This document shows positions 58,836 to 64,000 of a stretch of 64,000 nucleotides of DNA, piece by piece (the first letter of the stretch is position 1; each line of letters starts with the position of its first letter). The stretch spans positions 298,157-362,156 of the forward strand of contig JAJEKV010000306.1 in the NCBI GenBank assembly GCA_021234155.1. Direction: 5' to 3'. The position numbers and the translations under genes were made by a program. This stretch comes from Isoetes taiwanensis (lineage: Eukaryota; Streptophyta; Lycopodiopsida; Isoetales; Isoetaceae). Below the pieces are notes generated by a model that did no database searches, had not been told where the DNA came from, and was given only the letters and a program-made list of their open reading frames with translations.

Positions 58836-59479
58836 GTCGTTCATATGAGCCATCAAGAAACTCTCATACATGAACATCAAACATACTAATCCCATTAGCC
58901 TAAGATCACACATTTAGCGGACGTGTGAAGTATGTGGTTGGCGGGGCCCATAGAAAAGTGAATATGAACAAACCGTCCGTGCATTGTATTGGTCAACGAA
59001 TTATATCTTCCGGATACGAGAGATCCCGGTGCCTCTTCTAAGATGCATATATTTATCTCAACTAATCAAACTTGCATATCTAGGAAGAGAGAATCTTTGT
59101 TGAAAAAGGCAAGTAAAGCGAGCATCTACCAAAGATCTACCGGCATTATTGCATTGTCTGCAGCTACCAATGTCTGAAGAAACTCTTTAAACATAATTCA
59201 TATAAACGTTTTGGTTAGGAATAAGAGAATCATACCGATATGTATCCTCCCCAAAGTCCCGATATGAAACAAATGTGAATCGGGCATGTTACATATGGAA
59301 ACAAAAAGCAAAAGGTGGCGAAACCCGATGTCCGGGAGAAGAGCTGGACTTGAGGAACTCAACTAAGTAGCCCCATCCGCATTAGGCATGTGGAGCTTGA
59401 TTATGCAATCTTGATCTTTGGACCGGATTATGTTGCCATTGTTTTTAAAAGCGGTGCAAAAAAAAAAAATAGTCGCCTT

Positions 59480-59640
59480 TGTAGGAGTGAGGAAAAAGGG
59501 GCGCCATCACCACCAAACTCGGCAGGCTGGCCTGACCTAGAGGAATCATGGCGGCGGCTATGGCGCCGAATAGCTGCAGTTGGCGCCGGATAGCCAAGGC
59601 AGTGCTCCGTTGTCAGCACTAGAGAATTTCTGCAGTTTTT
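59480..59640 (+). pseudogene. CpG-rich first-exon-like piece, unknown
   Basis: ATGGCGGCGGCTATGGCGCC (59,549) opens a 24-codon frame ending CQH, rich in Ala and Arg like an organelle-targeting start. No downstream exon was found. Possibly the 5' end of a captured gene. Confidence 0.25.
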
Positions 59641-60299
59641 TGTTCTCTCCCTATTTTTTCCTTCCGGAAATACGTGTCGAATCTAGGAAGAGGCATCAAC
59701 GCCGAATATGCCTAAAGAATCTTTCCCATAATAATTATACATGTATTGACAAGCATGCATCCTCACTTAATCAATTAAGTGCCAAGTGGTATACATGCAT
59801 TCAAGTAAGTTGCATGCATTTATTTGTAAAGTCAAAGGAAAAGAACCTTTTAGCCAACACGTAAGGCCCAAAATTAAATAACCTTATGAATTGCAAACAA
59901 TAACAAGTGTTCAACTATATTGCAACCATGGGCATGTACACCATAATGTATTTTTGTAGCCACTATTTGCAGAGCAAAGGGTCAAGTAGAGAATAGTGTT
60001 TCTCGTGCACAACACGTTGTGTAAAGGGTTTGTATTCCCCTAAAACCATAAACCTGAGTAACATGTGTTGTATCTGGCACTTGTGTTTCAGCCAGCAAGG
60101 GGCTCCAGACTTTGCACAACTCTAGTAATTTGAGCTTATGCTGTGGGAGTTACAGACCTGTTAAATTGGTCTAAGTTTCCACAAATGCTGTTTCTAGCTC
60201 TTGTGTTTCAGAGGATGGCCTGTCCCTTTACACCATGTTATCTGTGTAGAATCCAACCAGCAACAATCTTGATATCACTAATATATATACACGTATTAG

Positions 60300-60545
60300 A
60301 TGTGTGTTTTGTCATCCCATGCCCATGTTCATAGAGATTCATCCCAGCCGTCCAATCACGAAATGAAAGGCCAGGATAATGCCACCTCATTGAGGTGCAT
60401 GGATGGCCATGATGGGCATGCATGGGCATGCATGGGGGCATGCACCACATCCCCAAACCGTTGGATCAAAAGGGGAGAATAAATCCTAGCCCTTGATTTT
60501 GTGAAGAAGGTGCAAGGAAGGTGCCAAAAAAAAAAAAAGTTGGTG
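60300..60545 (+). repeat. CATGCATG-rich repeat unit, copy 2
   Basis: Phrase order: TTTTGTCATCCCATG, ATAGAGATTCATCC, AGCCGTCCAATCACG, GCCACCTCATTGAGG, tandem GGGCATGCATGGGCATGCAT (60,413-60,432), then AAACCGTTGGATC. The same order is seen in the other copies. Confidence 0.75.
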
Positions 60546-62992
60546 AAAAGATCTCAACCAGTTAGATTAAAAGGTGAGCATAAATCCTAGTCATTAACTT
60601 TTTAATATTAAATTGATTTTTTCTTTTAAAGGAGGTGAGGTGGCACCCCTCATTAAAAAAGGCACCCTCATTAATAAAAAAAGGTAGTGAGGTGGCAAAG
60701 TATTTATGAATGGACTTTCTAGGAAGCTTCCTTACGTTTTAATCGTCTTGAAGGCCCGTAGCTTGCGGTAGGGGTCCGGGATGAAGGTGGGGCCTACGCC
60801 ATTGGATTTCTCTCGTCGAGACCTTTCTAGGAGTGGTGCTTTGGCACTATTTTGTCGCATTTGGAGCCCGTGATCGATGTGTGATTTTGTCATCCCATGG
60901 GTCATATTCATAGAGATTGATCCTAGCCGTCAAATGACAAAATCAAGGGTTGTTATAATTCCACCTCATGTGATGCATGGATGGGCACGATGTGCACATG
61001 CATACATATGCACATACATGCATGGGCCATGCACCATGCACATGAAGCTGGATTAGATGGGGAAGGTGAAATCTGGATCGTTCAAACTATAAGAGAGGAA
61101 GGTGACAAGAAGTTCCTATGCATGTGGTTAGGTGGCATACATGTGCATGCAAGCATTTATTGTAATCATGAGGTGTTAGTTGAGGTGGCATGTGCATTTA
61201 TTTGCCACCATATCTTATCTATATTTAATATATAGATTTTGAGGTGGCATTGTAATTAATTTATGCATTTTTTGCCTCTTAATATAGAATATAAAAATCT
61301 TAATGTGAAACGTGGCAAGCCATATCTTGCTTTTTCTTTTCAAGTTTTTCTTTCAAACTTTAACCATGAGGACGAGCTTGATGTAACTACATGGCAACAT
61401 TTTTTGCCTTTTATTATAGAAAAACCTTAATGTGGAACGTGGCAAAGCTATATTTTGCTTTCTTTTCATGTTTTCTTTCGATCTTTAACCATGAGGACGA
61501 GCTTGATGTCATGTGAACTACGTGGCAACCTATTTGGTTTTCCTTCCAACACCTTTTTTTTTTTTCTAAACTAAGGGCCTAGAATCTTTGGAAAATTATT
61601 CATCTCCTTCTTCTCTCAGAGTTCTACCCGCACTCCATGGCGTCCGCTAAAACTCTGCGCACTAGGGAATCTTCATAGAGTCTAAGCGAATCTAAGGAAC
61701 CTTGGGAGAATCTTTGGGAACATAGGGGAATCTTATAGAGAATCACGGGGTATTCTTAAGGAACCTTAGGGAATCTAAGGGATATATAGGGATTCTTATA
61801 GGGAATCTATGTTCTTAAACAAATTCATGTGAATCCTTAGATTCGCTTAGACTCTTATGAAGATTCCCCTAGTGCAGAGTTTTAGCTGACGCCATGGAGG
61901 CGGTTAGAACTTCGTAGAGAAGAAGGAGAGGAATAATTTTCCAAAGATTCTAGGGCTCTTAGTTTAGAAAAAAAAAAAAGGTGTTGGAAGGAAAACCAAA
62001 TAGGTTGCCACGTAGTTCACATGACATCAAGCTCGTCCTCATGGTTAAAGATCGAAAGAAAACATGAAAAGAAAGCAAAATATAGCTTTGCCACGTTCCA
62101 CATTAAGGTTTTTCTATAATAAAAGGCAAAAAAATGTTGCCATGTAGTTACATCAAGCCTGTCCTCATGGTTAAAGTTTGAAAGAAAACTTGAAAAGAAA
62201 GCAAGATATGGTTTGCCACGTTTCACATTAAGATTTTTATATTCTATATTAAAAGGCAAAAAAATGCATAAATTAATTACAATGCCACCTCAAAATCTAT
62301 ATATTAAATATAGATAAGATATGGTGGCAAATAAAATGCACATGCCACCTCAACTAACACCTCATGATTACAATAAATGCTTGCATGCACATGTATGCCA
62401 CCTAACCACATGCATAGGAACTTCTTGTCACCTTCCTCTCTTATAGTTTGAACGATCCAGATTTCACCTTCCCCATCTAACGGCCCATGTGCATGGTGCA
62501 TGGCCCATGCATGTATGTGCAAGATATGTATGCATGTGCACATCGTGCCCATCCATGCATCACATGAGGTGGAATTATAACAACCCTTGATTTTGTCATT
62601 TGGCTAGGGATCAATCTCTATGAATATGACCCATGGGATGACAAAATCACATTTCGATACGCTCCAAATCGATGTAATAGGTGCCAAAGCACCACTCCTT
62701 AGAAAGGTCTCGTGAGAGAGAAATCAATGGCGTAGGCCCCACCTTCATCAGACCCTCTGCGCAGGCTACCCGGGCCCGAGGCGATTAAGCGAAGGGAAGC
62801 TGCTGAGGTCCATTCGCCAAATGCTGCCTCACTGCAGCATTGTGAGGGTGCCTTTTGTGGGGTGCTTCACTGCTCCTTTAAAGAAAAATCAGTTTAATAT
62901 TAAAGGATTAATGACTTCAAGTTATCTTCACTGCTAGCGAAGACCCTATTTTCAACTTTTTAACCTCTGCACCTTCTTCACACAAATCAAGG
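60491..62992. repeat. ~2.5 kb inverted repeat (fold-back structure)
   Basis: The left arm, 60,491-61,697, pairs with the right arm, 61,835-62,992, leaving a 137-bp spacer of AATCT-type sequence. The inner ~900 bp of the arms are very similar (including CATGCATG units, TTTTTTTTTCTAAACTAAG and GACGCCATGGAG). The outer ~300 bp are diverged but alignable (CTTGATTTTGTGAAGAAGGTG against its complement). No transposase and no clear target duplication were identified. Confidence 0.9.
61655..61875. repeat. AATCT-type array (copy 3) at the fold-back centre
   Basis: AATCT recurs at about 10-11 bp spacing (GGGAATCTTCATAGAGTC, GGGAGAATCTTTGGG). It turns into the complementary form on the right side because it straddles the centre of the inverted repeat. 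Confidence 0.75.
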
Positions 62993-63009
62993 AGCTTCAA
63001 GTTGTTCGC

Positions 63010-63780
63010 TTTGATCAGCGTTTTGGTGTGCGTATGCCCGTAAATTGCTGTCATGACTTCATGCCTCGGTAATTATCTGACGCATTTGTTGGGCGTGAAT
63101 ACTCGCGAACGTGGTGAAGACGAAGGCATTCGTATATGACCCGGTGATGTCGAGATTTGATTCTGCGGGGCGGGGCCGTCTCTGACGCACAGGCTGAAGC
63201 ATTTTGACAGACGGTAGCGGTCGCGGCTGCGGCATCATTCGTACCAAGTTGATACCCAGCCCAGTGCCGGTAGCACCGAGTTTACCAAACCCTTTACAAC
63301 GTGTTGTTCTGCCAGCTACAATGCGCGACTGCTACTTTCACAATAATGACAAAACTACGGTATGATACATGCTACATGGTGCAACCTGAATTGGCTGCAG
63401 CAATTCATAAGGTATTTAATTTTAGCCTTACATTAACTAAAATTCTGACTTTACAAGCAAACCTGGCTCTTTATAATATGCCACTTGGCGCTGGTGTTGG
63501 AGTGAGGATGCATGCTTAATACGGCCTTAATTGACAGCAGGCGGGCGCCGACCCGGCGTTGACTCTGCCAGGTAGAAAAACGGAAGTGGCTATACAGTGC
63601 GACAGCGGTGCTACGCCAGCGCCGTATTCCCGTTTCTTCTCGCTCTACGGCGTCACACGGTGCTGCCTGGCGAGCAATGACGGCTGTCGGTCGACGTCAG
63701 GTGCGTAATCGCTTTCACCTGAGCGCAGCCGGTTCTGAAGTCGATCTGAACATCGGTTCGATTTTCACCTTTTGCTGTTC
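63010..63780. other. CpG-rich stretch of unknown origin
   Basis: Two CpG-rich blocks (about 63,030-63,310 and 63,530-63,780) surround an AT-rich middle. Open frames up to ~70 codons show no domain. Base composition differs sharply from neighbouring repeats. It may be a captured promoter/exon or a less-decayed insertion. Confidence 0.4.
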
Positions 63781-64000
63781 CATATGTGGCATGCTGATTC
63801 ACATTTGTTCATGCTGAGGAGAGACCACGCTCGTATTCTTATTCAACCAAGCGTTTATATGAGTATGTTTCTTCGGTTTATTAGCTGGCGACAATCTTGT
63901 ATTTGTTGAATGGCGATGCCAAGCTTTACTGCCTTTTCAACAAGATATACTCTTCTAGTATACGAAGTTTATTAGTTGAATAAATATATGCATCTTAGAA

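Larger units (their letters stand above)
56909..59748. mobile_element. 2.84 kb insertion with 5-bp target duplication
   Basis: Copy A shows the empty site (AATACAAGCATGC). In copy B, ACAAG is present on both sides (56,904-56,908 and 59,749-59,753). The left end has a perfect GC hairpin, CGCGGCGGCC-TTGC-GGCCGCCGCG (56,917-56,940). No clear terminal inverted repeat and no transposase were seen. The interior holds a Helitron-type end (57,119), small duplications and a CpG-rich first-exon-like piece near 59.5 kb. Class unknown. Confidence 0.8.
55333..60211. repeat. ~2.0 kb direct duplication, copy B, split by an insertion
   Basis: 55,333-56,908 and 59,749-60,211 together match copy A (46,291-48,323) almost base for base. 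The minus-strand ORFs at 56,533-56,339 and 56,430-56,185 are identical to those of copy A. The high identity means the duplication is recent. Confidence 0.95.

Noticed and set aside
58612-58913. Overlapping ORFs on both strands near 58.6-58.9 kb
   Set aside because: They arise from a short direct duplication and show no motif.
46291-60211. Copies A and B as LTRs of one giant retrotransposon
   Set aside because: The ends are not TG..CA, no primer site or polypurine tract was found, and the enclosed DNA is an intron-containing host gene.

Overview
The window looks like nuclear DNA from a land plant with a large, repeat-rich genome. It has AT-rich intergenic DNA, spliceosomal introns with plant-like GT..AG sites, plant-type PPR and kinesin-12 gene pieces, and many transposable elements. 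The broken plant LINEs and long introns would fit a fern or other non-seed plant, but that is inference. No bacterial gene layout, rRNA or tRNA gene was seen. Coding density is very low: only one convincing multi-exon gene was found, and almost every other coding signal is a fragment.

Layout. 0.8-5.3 kb: a decayed LINE reverse transcriptase, a PPR fragment and the first Helitron-type 3' ends. 5.3-13.9 kb: a segment bracketed by two Helitron-type 3' termini in opposite orientation; it holds pieces of at least three unrelated genes (an unidentified three-exon fragment, a PPR gene and a kinesin-12 motor). 14-19 kb: degenerate ORFs, a GATTC-periodic array and many local duplications. 19,704-37,606: one ~17.9 kb LTR retrotransposon on the minus strand, with ~1.57 kb LTRs, a tRNA-Met-like primer site and a polypurine tract, but no recognisable pol. 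It is invaded by Helitron-type DNA (3' ends at 28,013 and 28,987) that carries exons of a mitochondrial intermediate peptidase and a TMEM53/DUF829-like gene. 38.4-42.3 kb: another Helitron-type end followed by exon-like scraps and an inverted copy of a ~410 bp repeat. 42.5-43.9 kb: a second LINE, minus strand, with the same 3' signature as the first.

46-60 kb: a near-identical ~2.0 kb direct repeat (copy A 46,291-48,323; copy B from 55,333, later split by a 2.84 kb insertion) flanks the only plausible intact gene, an RBM42-like RRM protein (about 48.9-51.1 kb, seven exons in the model given here). The left copy starts inside a tandem array of six exact 32-bp units, each centred on a 16-bp AT palindrome. 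Between the gene and copy B lies a ~1 kb array in which AATCT recurs about every 10-11 bp. 60.5-63.0 kb: a ~2.5 kb inverted repeat with ~1.2 kb arms, whose spacer is also AATCT-type sequence. 63.0-63.8 kb: a CpG-rich stretch of unknown origin.

The window therefore describes capture, duplication and decay of gene pieces rather than a working pathway. The most unusual signals are the helically phased GATTC/AATCT arrays at several loci, the 32-bp palindrome array at a duplication breakpoint, the four long hairpin motifs beside the primer-binding site of the LTR element, and the Helitron-linked gene fragments.
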